Below, piece after piece: positions 37,222 through 45,166 of a stretch of DNA of 64,000 nt (the stretch's first letter is position 1; each line of letters starts with the position of its first letter). Source of the DNA: Roseovarius faecimaris (lineage in GTDB: Bacteria; Pseudomonadota; Alphaproteobacteria; Rhodobacterales; Rhodobacteraceae); assembly GCF_009762325.1 (NCBI RefSeq), contig NZ_CP034348.1:1742501-1806500 (forward strand), in the 5' to 3' direction. The position numbers were made by a program, and so were the translations under genes. The notes below the pieces were generated by a model. The model worked only from the letters and a program-made list of their open reading frames with translations. It was not told the DNA's origin and searched no databases.

Positions 37222-37852
37222 TGTGATTTCCGACCCGATCTGCCCCTGGTGCTATATCGGGCAGACCCTGCTGCATCAGGCACTCGCCGAGCGCCCGGAG
37301 CATCCGTTCGAAGTGGTCTGGCACCCGTTTCAGCTTAACCCGGACATGCCCCGTGAGGGGATGGACCGGCGGGAATATCTTGAAACCAAGTTCGGTGGCA
37401 AGGAGGGCGCCGTCAAGGCCTATGCCCCGGTTCTGGAACGCGCCGAGGCGGCGGGGCTCAACATCAATTTCGAGGCGATCACGCGCACCCCGAACACCCT
37501 GGATGCGCACCGGCTGATCCACTGGGCCGGGATCGAGGGGGATCAGACCGCCGTCGCCATGGCGCTCTTTCGGGCCTATTTCGACGAAGGCCGCGATATC
37601 GGCGATGTGGATGTGCTGGCCGATGTGGCGGATGCAGAAGGTATGGATGCGGCCGTGATCCGCAAATTGCTGCAATCGACCGCCGATCGCGACGAGATCA
37701 TCACCCGCGACAAGCAGTTTCGCGAGATGGGCGTCACCGGTGTACCCACCTTTATCGTGGCGGGCCAGCATGCGGTGCCGGGCTGCCAGCCGGCCGAGCT
37801 CTGGGTCAGGGTGATCGACGAGATGTCCCAGAGCGGCGACAACGAAGCCTGA
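37208..37852 (+). CDS. FrnE-like DsbA-family oxidoreductase
   Basis: 214 aa, cytoplasmic. Thioredoxin fold with helical insertion: DVISDPICPWCYIG (redox CPWC), the DAHRLIHWAG segment typical of FrnE, and cis-Pro loop GVTGVPTFIVAGQHAVPGCQ. FrnE-like proteins act as disulfide oxidoreductases or isomerases, including in polyketide work and oxidative stress. Its start lies within the end of the ligase gene, so translation is coupled and the two may act on the same compound. Confidence 0.87.
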   Translation: MIRLDVISDPICPWCYIGQTLLHQALAERPEHPFEVVWHPFQLNPDMPREGMDRREYLETKFGGKEGAVKAYAPVLERAEAAGLNINFEAITRTPNTLDAHRLIHWAGIEGDQTAVAMALFRAYFDEGRDIGDVDVLADVADAEGMDAAVIRKLLQSTADRDEIITRDKQFREMGVTGVPTFIVAGQHAVPGCQPAELWVRVIDEMSQSGDNEA

Positions 37853-37879
37853 TGTCACAGGCCCATAGGGAGTGAGCCC

Positions 37880-38218
37880 ATGCGCGACTCGAAAGTTCTT
37901 TCGATCTTCATTGCCCTTGTCTTCATCATTTTCGGCGGCACGGTGTTTTTCCACATTGTCGAAGGCTGGAGTTGGATCGACAGCTATTTCTTTACCGTGG
38001 TGACCCTGTCAACCGTGGGCTATGGCGAACTCGTCCCGGCGACAACACTGGGCAAGATCGCGACCACCGTGTTCATTTTCGTCGGTCTTGGTGTCTTTGC
38101 CCTGGCGATCCAGCTCTTCGCCCATATGCACGTCAAGAAGCGCGAAAAACATGCCGAATGGTTGCTCAATCACATGCGGCATGCGCCGCCGCCCCCTGAG
38201 GAACAGGCCGATAGCTGA
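37880..38218 (+). CDS. two-helix potassium channel protein
   Basis: 112 aa; strong RBS AGGGAGTGAG. Two membrane helices (~8-25 and ~60-82) flank a pore loop with the selectivity filter TLSTVGYGELVP. This is a minimal KcsA-like pore (Ion_trans_2) without a voltage sensor or RCK domain; the C-terminal 30 residues are polar. It should assemble as a tetramer in the inner membrane. It is independent of the Trk genes about 7 kb away. Confidence 0.9.
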   Translation: MRDSKVLSIFIALVFIIFGGTVFFHIVEGWSWIDSYFFTVVTLSTVGYGELVPATTLGKIATTVFIFVGLGVFALAIQLFAHMHVKKREKHAEWLLNHMRHAPPPPEEQADS

Positions 38219-38260
38219 GCACTCTGGCGCGGCGTTCTGCGCTGTGATAGCGCCCGTTCC

Positions 38261-39472
38261 ATGACCGAGCACACCCCCCGCCCCACGATCGGCCGAACCG
38301 AGTTTGTGGCCTTAATGGCGATGCTGGTGGCGACGGTGGCCTTTTCCATCGACGCGATGTTGCCAGCACTGCCTCGCATTGCGTCGGAATTGTCGCCGGA
38401 GGCGCCCAATCACGCACAGCTTGTCGTCACAAGCTTTGTCTTTGGTATGGGGGTCGGCACATTCCTGGCCGGGCCGCTTTCGGACAGTTACGGACGTAAG
38501 CCCGTGGTCCTGTGGGGCTCGGTGCTCTATGTGCTGGCCTGTGCGCTGGCCTGGGCGGCCACCAGCCTTGAGCTGGTGATGCTGGCGCGCGTGTTGCAGG
38601 GCCTCGGCGCATCAGCCGCACGCGTCGTGCCCATGGCGATTACCCGCGACTATTACGCGGGACGCGGTATGGCGCGGATCGTCTCCTTCATCATGATGGT
38701 GTTCACGCTGGTGCCGGCGGTTGCGCCGCTGATCGGCAGTTTCGTTATCGCCTATACGGGCTGGCGCGGACTGTTCGGGGTGTTTGCCCTCTTTGCGTTG
38801 CTGAGCGCGGCGTGGCTGGGGCTGCGCGTGGCTGAACCCTTGCCAAAAGAACGCCGCCTGCCGTTTCGCGCAAAAGCACTGAAAGCGGCGGTGTCGGAGG
38901 TTCTGGCACACCCGGTTGTGCGCCTCAGCACGGTGATCCAGACACTCTGCTTCGTCGGTATTTTCGCCTCGCTCAGTACGATACACGCGCTGTTTGACAC
39001 CACGTATCACCGCGCCGAAAGCTTCCCCTACTGGTTTTGCCTGATCGCGCTTGTCTCGGGCGGCTTCAGCCTTTTGAATGCCAGCCTCGTCATGCACCTG
39101 GGCATGCGCCGTCTGGTCCGGCTGGCCATGGCGACGACCATCCTGATCAGCCTCGCGATGCTGGCGCATATCTGGCTGATCGGTCCCCTGCCCTTTGTGC
39201 TCTATCTCTTCTGGCAGACCACCATTTTCGTGCACACCGCCATGACCCTCGGCAATCTCAACGCCATCGCGCTGGAGCCTATGGGTCATATCGCCGGCAC
39301 GGCGACGAGCGTCTTTTCGGCATTGGCGACGGTTGGGTCCGTGATGTTGACTATTCCCATCGGTCTTGCCTTTGACGGAACGCCCGTTCCGCTTATCATC
39401 GGGCTGCTTGCAGTGATCAGCCTGGCCTATGGGCTGATGCATTTTCTGAACGAGTCCGAAGATGTCGAATGA
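38261..39472 (+). CDS. Bcr/CflA-family MFS drug transporter
   Basis: 403 aa with about 12 membrane helices. The Bcr/CflA pattern includes SIDAMLPALPRIASEL in helix 1, MFS motif A GPLSDSYGRKPVVLWG and motif C region MVFTLVPAVAPLIGSFV. Proton-driven exporter of small toxic compounds such as bicyclomycin or sulfonamides; the natural substrate is unknown. It is 42 nt downstream of the K+ channel gene. The RBS is weak. Confidence 0.88.
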   Translation: MTEHTPRPTIGRTEFVALMAMLVATVAFSIDAMLPALPRIASELSPEAPNHAQLVVTSFVFGMGVGTFLAGPLSDSYGRKPVVLWGSVLYVLACALAWAATSLELVMLARVLQGLGASAARVVPMAITRDYYAGRGMARIVSFIMMVFTLVPAVAPLIGSFVIAYTGWRGLFGVFALFALLSAAWLGLRVAEPLPKERRLPFRAKALKAAVSEVLAHPVVRLSTVIQTLCFVGIFASLSTIHALFDTTYHRAESFPYWFCLIALVSGGFSLLNASLVMHLGMRRLVRLAMATTILISLAMLAHIWLIGPLPFVLYLFWQTTIFVHTAMTLGNLNAIALEPMGHIAGTATSVFSALATVGSVMLTIPIGLAFDGTPVPLIIGLLAVISLAYGLMHFLNESEDVE

Positions 39473-39487
39473 TGTCCTGCGACAAAT

Positions 39488-39508
39488 CGGTATACCGTTG
39501 CATACAAC
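39488..39508. promoter_or_regulatory. overlapping dyads before icd
   Basis: CGGTATACCG (39488-39497) runs directly into GTTGCATACAAC (39497-39508), so GTATAC and GCATAC recur 10 bp apart, one helical turn. Located 73-93 nt before the icd start, a plausible repressor or activator site of unknown identity. Confidence 0.35.
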
Positions 39509-39580
39509 TCTTTCCTATCGCCCCTCTTTGCGCTAAGAGCAGGCCAACAAGATCACACCCGAATCGAGAGAGGTTTCCCG

Positions 39581-41785
39581 ATGGCCAACACATCCACCCC
39601 CGATATTGTCTACACCAAGGTCGATGAGGCTCCTGAACTGGCCAGCGCGTCGCTTCTGCCGATCATTCAGCGCTTCGCCTCCGCCGCCGGTATCTCGGTC
39701 GGCACCAAGGATATCTCGCTTGCCGGGCGAATTCTGGCCACCTTCCCGGAAAACCTGACCGAAGAGCAGCGCATTCCGGATGATCTTGCGGAACTGGGCG
39801 AACTGGTGAAAACGCCTGAGGCCAATGTGATCAAACTGCCCAATATCTCGGCCTCCGTGCCACAGCTTGTGGCCGCTATCGAGGAATTGCAATCCAAGGG
39901 CTATGCCATTCCCGACTATCCGGAAACCCCGTCTACGGACGAGGAAATGGCCGTGCGCGCGCGATATGACACGATCAAGGGGTCCGCAGTGAACCCGGTT
40001 CTGCGTGAAGGTAATTCAGACCGCCGTGCCGCCGCCGCCGTCAAGAAATTTGCCCAGAACAACCCGCACCGCATGGGCGAATGGAAAGCGGACAGCAAGA
40101 CCCGCGTCGCCGCGATGCCGGGCAATGACTTCTTCTCCAACGAAAAATCGGCAACGCTGGACAAGGCCGCCACGGCCAAGATCGTGCTGGAGACAGCAGA
40201 CGGTGAAATCGTGCTCAAGGATGGCGTGAGCTATCCGGCGGGCACGGTGGTTGACGCCACCTTCATGAGCGCCGCAGCCCTGGATGCCTTCCTTGCTGAC
40301 GAGATCGAGAAAACCAAGGCCGAAGGCGTGCTGTTCTCGCTGCACATGAAAGCCACGATGATGAAAGTGTCCGACCCGATCATCTTCGGCCATGCGGTCA
40401 AGGCCTGGCTGGCACCCGTGTTCGAAGCGCATGGCGCCAAACTGGCCGAGTTGGGCGTAAACCCCAATCAGGGCCTTGGTGCATTGCTTGACAAGGTCAA
40501 GGACGAGCCCGAGATCATGGCCGCCATTGACGCCGTGACGGCTGAACGCCCGCCCATGTACATGGTCGACAGCGATCGCGGTATTACCAACCTGCATGTG
40601 CCGTCGGACGTAATCATCGACGCGTCCATGCCCGCCCTGATCCGCGCGGGTGGCAAGGGCTGGGGCCCGGATGGAAACGAGGGCGATGCAGTCTGCGTTA
40701 TCCCCGACAATTCCTATGCGCCGGTCTATGACGAGGCGATCAAGTTCTTCAAAGCCAATGGCGCGCTGAACCCGGCCACCGCCGGGACAGTGCAGAACCT
40801 TGGCCTCATGGCCCAAAAGGCCGAGGAATACGGCTCGCATCCCACGACTTTCGAGATTTCGCAGGCCGGCACCGTTAAGATGATCCTCGATGACGGCACC
40901 GTTCTGCACAGCCATGAGGTGAAAGCGGGCGACATCTGGCGCTCCGCCTCGGCCCGCAAGGCCCCGATCGAGGATTGGGTGAACCTCGCCATCGAACGGC
41001 AGAAGGCCACCGGCTATCGCGCGATCTTCTGGCTCGATGCCGACCGCGCCCATGATGCGGAACTGATCGAGTACGTGAAGCCGATCCTCGAAGCCAAAGG
41101 CGTGACCGACAAGTTCGAGATCATGGCCCCGCGCGAAGCCACCCGCGCCAGCCTTGAGACGATCACCAAGGGCGAGAATACCATCGCCATCACCGGCAAC
41201 GTGCTTCGCGACTACCTGACGGACCTGTTCCCGATCCTCGAACTGGCCACCTCGGCCAAGATGCTGTCCATCGTGAAGCTGATGAATGGCGGTGGTCTGT
41301 TTGAAACCGGCGCCGGCGGCTCCGCGCCCAAACACGTGCAGCAGCTTCACGCCGAAAACCACCTGCGCTGGGACAGCCTGGGCGAGTTCTGCGCTCTGGG
41401 CGAAAGCTTCAAATTCCTCGCGGATGCCAAGAACAACCCGCGCGCGCGCGTGCTGGGTGAGGCAGTGGAAGAGGCGACGCAGGGTATTCTCGACCACGGC
41501 CGCTCGCCCTCGCGCAAGGTGGGCGAGCCGGACAACCGCGACAGCCACTACTGGTTTGCCCGCTACTGGGCCGAGGCGCTGGCCGCGCAATCGGATGATG
41601 CGGCGCTGGCCGAGGAGTTTGCCCCCGTCGCCAAGGCCCTGGCCGAGAACGAGGCCGCGATTGTCGCCGAACTGGCCGCGCCTCAGGGCAAACCTGCTGA
41701 TACCGGCGGCTACTACACCGCCGACGAAGCCAAGCTGGCCGCGGTGATGCGCCCCTCGGCGACGTTGAACGGGATTATCGGGTAA
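39581..41785 (+). CDS. icd: NADP-dependent isocitrate dehydrogenase, monomeric type
   Basis: 734 aa, RBS GAGAGG 7 nt before ATG. Length and motifs identify the monomeric IDH-II class: [20 protein letters not shown] at the N-terminus, NGSDRRAA-like segment (here EGNSDRRAA), [21 protein letters not shown] region, [22 protein letters not shown], and [18 protein letters not shown]. It oxidatively decarboxylates isocitrate to 2-oxoglutarate, producing NADPH. It stands alone with its own terminator-like hairpin. Quoted motifs are partial; the class assignment rests on overall length and colinearity. Confidence 0.95.
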   Translation: MANTSTPDIVYTKVDEAPELASASLLPIIQRFASAAGISVGTKDISLAGRILATFPENLTEEQRIPDDLAELGELVKTPEANVIKLPNISASVPQLVAAIEELQSKGYAIPDYPETPSTDEEMAVRARYDTIKGSAVNPVLREGNSDRRAAAAVKKFAQNNPHRMGEWKADSKTRVAAMPGNDFFSNEKSATLDKAATAKIVLETADGEIVLKDGVSYPAGTVVDATFMSAAALDAFLADEIEKTKAEGVLFSLHMKATMMKVSDPIIFGHAVKAWLAPVFEAHGAKLAELGVNPNQGLGALLDKVKDEPEIMAAIDAVTAERPPMYMVDSDRGITNLHVPSDVIIDASMPALIRAGGKGWGPDGNEGDAVCVIPDNSYAPVYDEAIKFFKANGALNPATAGTVQNLGLMAQKAEEYGSHPTTFEISQAGTVKMILDDGTVLHSHEVKAGDIWRSASARKAPIEDWVNLAIERQKATGYRAIFWLDADRAHDAELIEYVKPILEAKGVTDKFEIMAPREATRASLETITKGENTIAITGNVLRDYLTDLFPILELATSAKMLSIVKLMNGGGLFETGAGGSAPKHVQQLHAENHLRWDSLGEFCALGESFKFLADAKNNPRARVLGEAVEEATQGILDHGRSPSRKVGEPDNRDSHYWFARYWAEALAAQSDDAALAEEFAPVAKALAENEAAIVAELAAPQGKPADTGGYYTADEAKLAAVMRPSATLNGIIG

Positions 41786-41821
41786 AGTCATTATTGACGC
41801 AGCGCCCGTGATCAGATGACA

Positions 41822-41854
41822 TTAAGGCAGGCAGTTTCAGGCTTCCTGCTTTAA
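41822..41854 (+). terminator. icd terminator / upstream arm of alternative leader
   Basis: A 10-bp stem TTAAGGCAGG/CCTGCTTTAA (one G-T pair, 13-nt loop) followed by TTATT, 36 nt after the icd stop. It shares CC (41845-41846) with a second hairpin that covers the next gene's ribosome-binding site, so both cannot form together. Confidence 0.55.
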
Positions 41855-41869
41855 TTATTCCGGAAGCCT
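41839..41869 (+). promoter_or_regulatory. SD-sequestering hairpin before the lipoprotein gene
   Basis: Perfect 8-bp stem AGGCTTCC/GGAAGCCT with a 15-nt AU-rich loop. Its 3' arm contains the GGAAG Shine-Dalgarno sequence of the gene at 41873, so folding would block initiation. Competing with the upstream terminator-like stem, it has the form of a translational switch. Confidence 0.5.
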
Positions 41870-41872
41870 AAA

Positions 41873-42316
41873 ATGCGCTCATTCTTCAATGCACTGTTCA
41901 TCGTTGTGATATCTGCCACTTTGTTGGCTGGTTGTTCGGGCCAAGGCGTCACTGATAAATCCAGCATCGCATCTCTGGTCGCCTCAGAGCCGCCAAATAC
42001 AGCGTTGGTATATTGGAGAAACGTTGAAAAGGCCGGGAGCAAGAATTTCTTCTTCGAGGATGAAGGCGGAGATTATGTAACCCTGGGCGCAGGTGAGGTG
42101 GTTCAACTCAAACTCTCCGCGGGCGACAATGTCTTTCGAGTGGCCTCAGTCGATATGTTTGGTCAGCCGTCAAGTACCGATAAGATCGTCATCAGCAATG
42201 ACGACGCAAAAACCATTTATTTGGTTCTGGACATCAAAGAAGGCATCCTGTTAGCCGATACCACATTGAATCAGGTGGACAAATCCACCTTCCTCAAAGT
42301 CGTGAATGCCTCTTAG
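41873..42316 (+). CDS. hypothetical lipoprotein
   Basis: 147 aa. Signal peptide and lipobox LAGC (Cys21) predict lipidation. The mature part reads as a small beta-rich domain: NTALVYWRNVEKAG, FFFEDEGGDYVTLGAGEVVQLKL split by loops, then GDNVFRVASVD. The layout recalls DUF2846-type lipoproteins, without a firm match. Codon usage looks more AT-rich than in its neighbours, which may mean recent acquisition. Its RBS is buried in a predicted hairpin. Confidence 0.7.
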   Translation: MRSFFNALFIVVISATLLAGCSGQGVTDKSSIASLVASEPPNTALVYWRNVEKAGSKNFFFEDEGGDYVTLGAGEVVQLKLSAGDNVFRVASVDMFGQPSSTDKIVISNDDAKTIYLVLDIKEGILLADTTLNQVDKSTFLKVVNAS

Positions 42317-42405
42317 TAAACGCATAAACACAGTGAAATCTTGACCGCCGAGCCCGATTCTGTCGTTGTGCTTCGAAACAAAGATGAGCGCAGCCGAGGT
42401 ATCCC

Positions 42406-42741
42406 ATGGGCAAGGCCTATTTCTTCCTGATAATCGCTGTTCTGTTTGAAGGCCTCGGGACCACCAGCCTACAGGCGAGCCAGCAATTTACCCGGCTCTG
42501 GCCCTCGCTTGGGGTGGTCGTTGGCTTCGGCATGGCCTTCTGGTGCATGATGATCGTGCTGCAATACCTGCCTTTGGGCATCACCTACGCACTCTGGTCC
42601 GGCATGGGCATATGCCTGACCGCGCTGCTTGGCTGGCTCGTCTTCCGGCAGGCGCTCGACTGGCCTGCCATCCTCGGCATGGGGCTGATCGTGGCCGGGA
42701 TCGTGGTGATCAACCTCTATTCCAAGACGGCCACTCACTGA
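42406..42741 (+). CDS. SMR-family multidrug efflux pump, EmrE-like
   Basis: 111 aa, four membrane helices. The proton/drug-binding Glu is E15 in VLFEGLGTT. QFTRLWPSLG and LPLGITYALWSGMGI match the EmrE/Qac branch closely, in contrast to the guanidine-exporting Gdx branch. It exports lipophilic cations in exchange for protons as an antiparallel dimer. The 89 nt before it show no guanidine riboswitch. Convergent with, and overlapping by 7 nt, the DUF6356 gene. Confidence 0.9.
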   Translation: MGKAYFFLIIAVLFEGLGTTSLQASQQFTRLWPSLGVVVGFGMAFWCMMIVLQYLPLGITYALWSGMGICLTALLGWLVFRQALDWPAILGMGLIVAGIVVINLYSKTATH

Positions 42742-42941
42742 CCCCGGTTATGGGTGCGCGCATACATCTGCGCGATCAGCCGACTCGCTGTTTTCTCGAA
42801 CAGGCACGGGATCAGCGCATGGACCAGCGCCGCGAAACCGGCGGCAAACAAGGTCAGGCTGAACCGGCCTGCAAAGGCCATATGCTCGAAATAGCTTTCT
42901 TCAACGCTTTGCGGATGGTCGATGAAAATACGGCGAAACAT
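42735..42941 (-). CDS. DUF6356 family small membrane protein
   Basis: 68 aa; excellent RBS AGGGAGG 5 nt before ATG. FIDHPQSVEESYFEHMAFA precedes one hydrophobic segment (SLTLFAAGFAALVHALIPCLF), then a basic tail with EKTASRLI. This matches a small family widespread in Rhodobacterales and sphingomonads, of unknown function. It is divergent from the Lrp-type regulator, which may control it. Confidence 0.78.
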   Translation of the reverse strand: MFRRIFIDHPQSVEESYFEHMAFAGRFSLTLFAAGFAALVHALIPCLFEKTASRLIAQMYARTHNRGQ

Positions 42942-43037
42942 GATGGCCTCCCTTGGCATAGTGTTTGAGGCCAAGATACTCACTATCTGCTGAGAAATGC
43001 TCTCATTATTGAGGTTATATTTCTCTTTGTTGGGACA

Positions 43038-43051
43038 ATATCTCATGATAT
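43038..43051. promoter_or_regulatory. AT-rich dyad in the lrp-like/DUF6356 promoter region
   Basis: ATATC-TCAT-GATAT just before the Lrp-type start, inside an AT-rich 119-nt divergent gap. Lrp/AsnC proteins bind such sites and often autoregulate. Weakly supported. Confidence 0.3.
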
Positions 43052-43060
43052 GCACAATTC

Positions 43061-43519
43061 ATGGAAATAATGGATGATCTTGACCGCAAAATCCTCGCCG
43101 AGCTTCAACGCGATGCCAGCCTCCCGCTTGACGCGCTTGGCGACAGGGTTGGCCTGTCGCGCAACGCCTGCTGGCGCCGGATCAAGGCGCTGGAGGCGGC
43201 GGGCGTCATCACCGGGCGTGTGGCCCTGCTCGATCCGGCTCGGCTCGGGCTTGGGCTCATGGTCTTCATGCAGGTACGCGCCGCAGCCCATGACGCCGCC
43301 TGGCTCGATGCCTTCGCCCGTGCCACGCGATCCATGCCGGAGATCCTTTCGGTCTACCGGATGACGGGCGATCTGGATTATCTGATCCGCGCGCGGGTGG
43401 CCGATATGCAGGGATATGACCGGCTCTATCAGCGCCTGATCGGCAAGGTGGCGATGAATGATGTGTCGGCCAGCTTTGTGATGGAAGAAATCAAAGACAC
43501 AACGGCGTTGCCGGTATAG
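43061..43519 (+). CDS. Lrp/AsnC-family regulator
   Basis: 152 aa from ATG at 43061; an internal ATG at 43070 (MDDLDRKI) is an equally good start, since no clear RBS supports either. Helix-turn-helix LDALGDRVGLSRNACWRRIKALE, then the RAM ligand-binding domain with VLSVYRMTGDLDYLIRARV-type strand (here ILSVYRMTGDLDYLIRARV). Members sense amino acids and act as dimers to octamers. Divergent from the DUF6356 gene. Confidence 0.9.
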   Translation: MEIMDDLDRKILAELQRDASLPLDALGDRVGLSRNACWRRIKALEAAGVITGRVALLDPARLGLGLMVFMQVRAAAHDAAWLDAFARATRSMPEILSVYRMTGDLDYLIRARVADMQGYDRLYQRLIGKVAMNDVSASFVMEEIKDTTALPV

Positions 43520-43522
43520 CGC

Positions 43523-44797
43523 TCAGAGCCCCTCGAATTGCGCTTTTTGTATCGCATTCCAGCGCACGGTCAGGACGTACCCGTCTTCATCCTGCGCCTC
43601 AGCCTCCACCAGCCCCTTCTCATAGAGCCAGGCCCGCGCGCGCCCTTCAGCATAGGCCAGGCGCAGCTCTTCTTCTTGTGTGGCCCCTGCCAGCGCATCG
43701 GTGATCGCGTCGGTCAGTGCCTCCAGCCCCTCGCCCGTAACCGCCGAGATCGCATGCACCCCGTCGGCCCGTGCGGCTCTGGTCCTGACAGTGGTCAGCT
43801 CGTCTTCGCTCAGACGGTCGATCTTGTTCCAGATCTCGATCCGGGGCGTGGTCTCCAGCACGCCCAGACTGGCCATGATCGCCGCCACATCCTCGGCCTG
43901 CTCTTCTGTCTCGGGATGAGAAATATCGCGCACATGGCAAATGAGATCGGCCTCCAGCACCTCCTCCAGCGTGGCGCGGAAGGCGGCGACAAGCTCGGTC
44001 GGCAGATCCGAGATGAAACCCACCGTGTCGCTGAGAATGATCTCCGGCCCACCGCCGGGCAGCGCAATCTTGCGCATGGTCGGATCCAGCGTGGCAAAGA
44101 GCATGTCCTTGGCCATTACCTCGGCCCCGGTGAGCCGGTTGAAGAGCGTGGACTTGCCCGCATTCGTGTACCCAACAAGCGCCACGATGGGAAACGGCAC
44201 CTTGGCGCGCGCCGCGCGATGCAGGCTGCGGGTTTTGACGACCTTGGCCAGCTGCCGCCGCAAACGTACCAGTTGTTCATCAATGGCGCGCCGGTCGGCC
44301 TCGATCTGTGTCTCGCCGGGACCGCCGACAAAACCCAGCCCGCCGCGCTGCCGTTCCAGGTGGGTCCAGGCGCGCACCAGACGGGTGCGCTGATAGCTGA
44401 GTGCCGCCATTTCGACCTGCAACACGCCCTCACGCGTTGCCGCGCGGTCGCTGAAAATCTCGAGAATCAGCCCGGTCCGGTCGAGCAGTTTGACCTGCCA
44501 TTCGCGTTCCAGATTGCGCTGCTGCACCGGGCTTACCGACCCATCGATCAGCACCAGTTCCACCTCTTCGGCGGCCAACCTCTCGCCCAGCTCGGCCAGC
44601 TTGCCCTTCCCGAAAAGCTTTCCGGGATGCGGCCTCGGCAGGCGCACGACTTCTGCCCCGAGCACCTCCAGCTCGGGCAGCGCATGCGCCAGCGACACAG
44701 CTTCCTCCAGCGCAAGGCCGGGGTCACGTGCGCGATCCTTTCCGGAAATGTCAGGATGCAGCACCCAGGCGCGGGTGACCGCTGGTCCGTCGCCCAT
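43523..44797 (-). CDS. hflX: ribosome-associated GTPase HflX
   Basis: 424 aa. N-terminal HflX domain with LPRPHPGKLFGKGKLAEL and VSPVQQRNLE, a helical linker (GGLGFVGGPGETQIEADRR) and a G domain: G1 GYTNAGKST, G3 DTVGFI and G4 NKID. It binds the 50S subunit and splits stalled ribosomes after heat or antibiotic stress. Its start overlaps the hfq stop by one base (TGATG), the conserved hfq-hflX pair. Confidence 0.95.
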   Translation of the reverse strand: MGDGPAVTRAWVLHPDISGKDRARDPGLALEEAVSLAHALPELEVLGAEVVRLPRPHPGKLFGKGKLAELGERLAAEEVELVLIDGSVSPVQQRNLEREWQVKLLDRTGLILEIFSDRAATREGVLQVEMAALSYQRTRLVRAWTHLERQRGGLGFVGGPGETQIEADRRAIDEQLVRLRRQLAKVVKTRSLHRAARAKVPFPIVALVGYTNAGKSTLFNRLTGAEVMAKDMLFATLDPTMRKIALPGGGPEIILSDTVGFISDLPTELVAAFRATLEEVLEADLICHVRDISHPETEEQAEDVAAIMASLGVLETTPRIEIWNKIDRLSEDELTTVRTRAARADGVHAISAVTGEGLEALTDAITDALAGATQEEELRLAYAEGRARAWLYEKGLVEAEAQDEDGYVLTVRWNAIQKAQFEGL

Positions 44798-45036
44798 CAG
44801 CCGCCGTCTTCACCATCATACAGATTTACCGGCTGCGACGGCATGATTGTCGAAACCGCGTGTTTGTAAACCAGTTGCGACTGCCCGTCGCGGCGCAGCA
44901 GGATGCAGAAATTATCAAACCAGGTGATCACGCCCTGAAGCTTGACGCCGTTTATCAGAAATACCGTGACCGGAATTTTGGTCTTTCTCACCTGATTCAG
45001 GAACGCGTCCTGCAGGTTCTGTCGGTCCGTAGCCAT
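44797..45036 (-). CDS. hfq: RNA chaperone Hfq
   Basis: 79 aa from [18 protein letters not shown]. Sm1 [30 protein letters not shown] is recognisable and Sm2 contains [11 protein letters not shown] with the YKH motif. Hexameric RNA-binding protein that pairs small RNAs with mRNAs and in R. capsulatus (NrfA) affects nitrogen fixation genes. It has only the short C-terminus usual in alphaproteobacteria. Probably its own promoter in the 130 nt after trkH. Confidence 0.97.
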   Translation of the reverse strand: MATDRQNLQDAFLNQVRKTKIPVTVFLINGVKLQGVITWFDNFCILLRRDGQSQLVYKHAVSTIMPSQPVNLYDGEDGG

Positions 45037-45166
45037 TATCTTTGTGCCTTTATTCTTATACACGCCCTGAACAGGCGCTTTCTCCCTCTCGCAGAGTATG
45101 GCGAGCGTGCGCGTGACTTTCCACCCCTAAAATCAAGATGTTTCAGGGCCCTGCAAATTTGTCTTT

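Noticed and set aside
40016..41791. A 591-codon minus-strand ORF opposite icd
   Set aside because: It mirrors a GC-rich, strongly coding gene; the translation is His/Gly/Arg-rich with no domain, while the plus strand gives a full monomeric IDH.
42317..42405. Guanidine riboswitch before the SMR pump
   Set aside because: No ACGR-loop hairpin pair is present, and the protein belongs to the EmrE/Qac branch, not Gdx.
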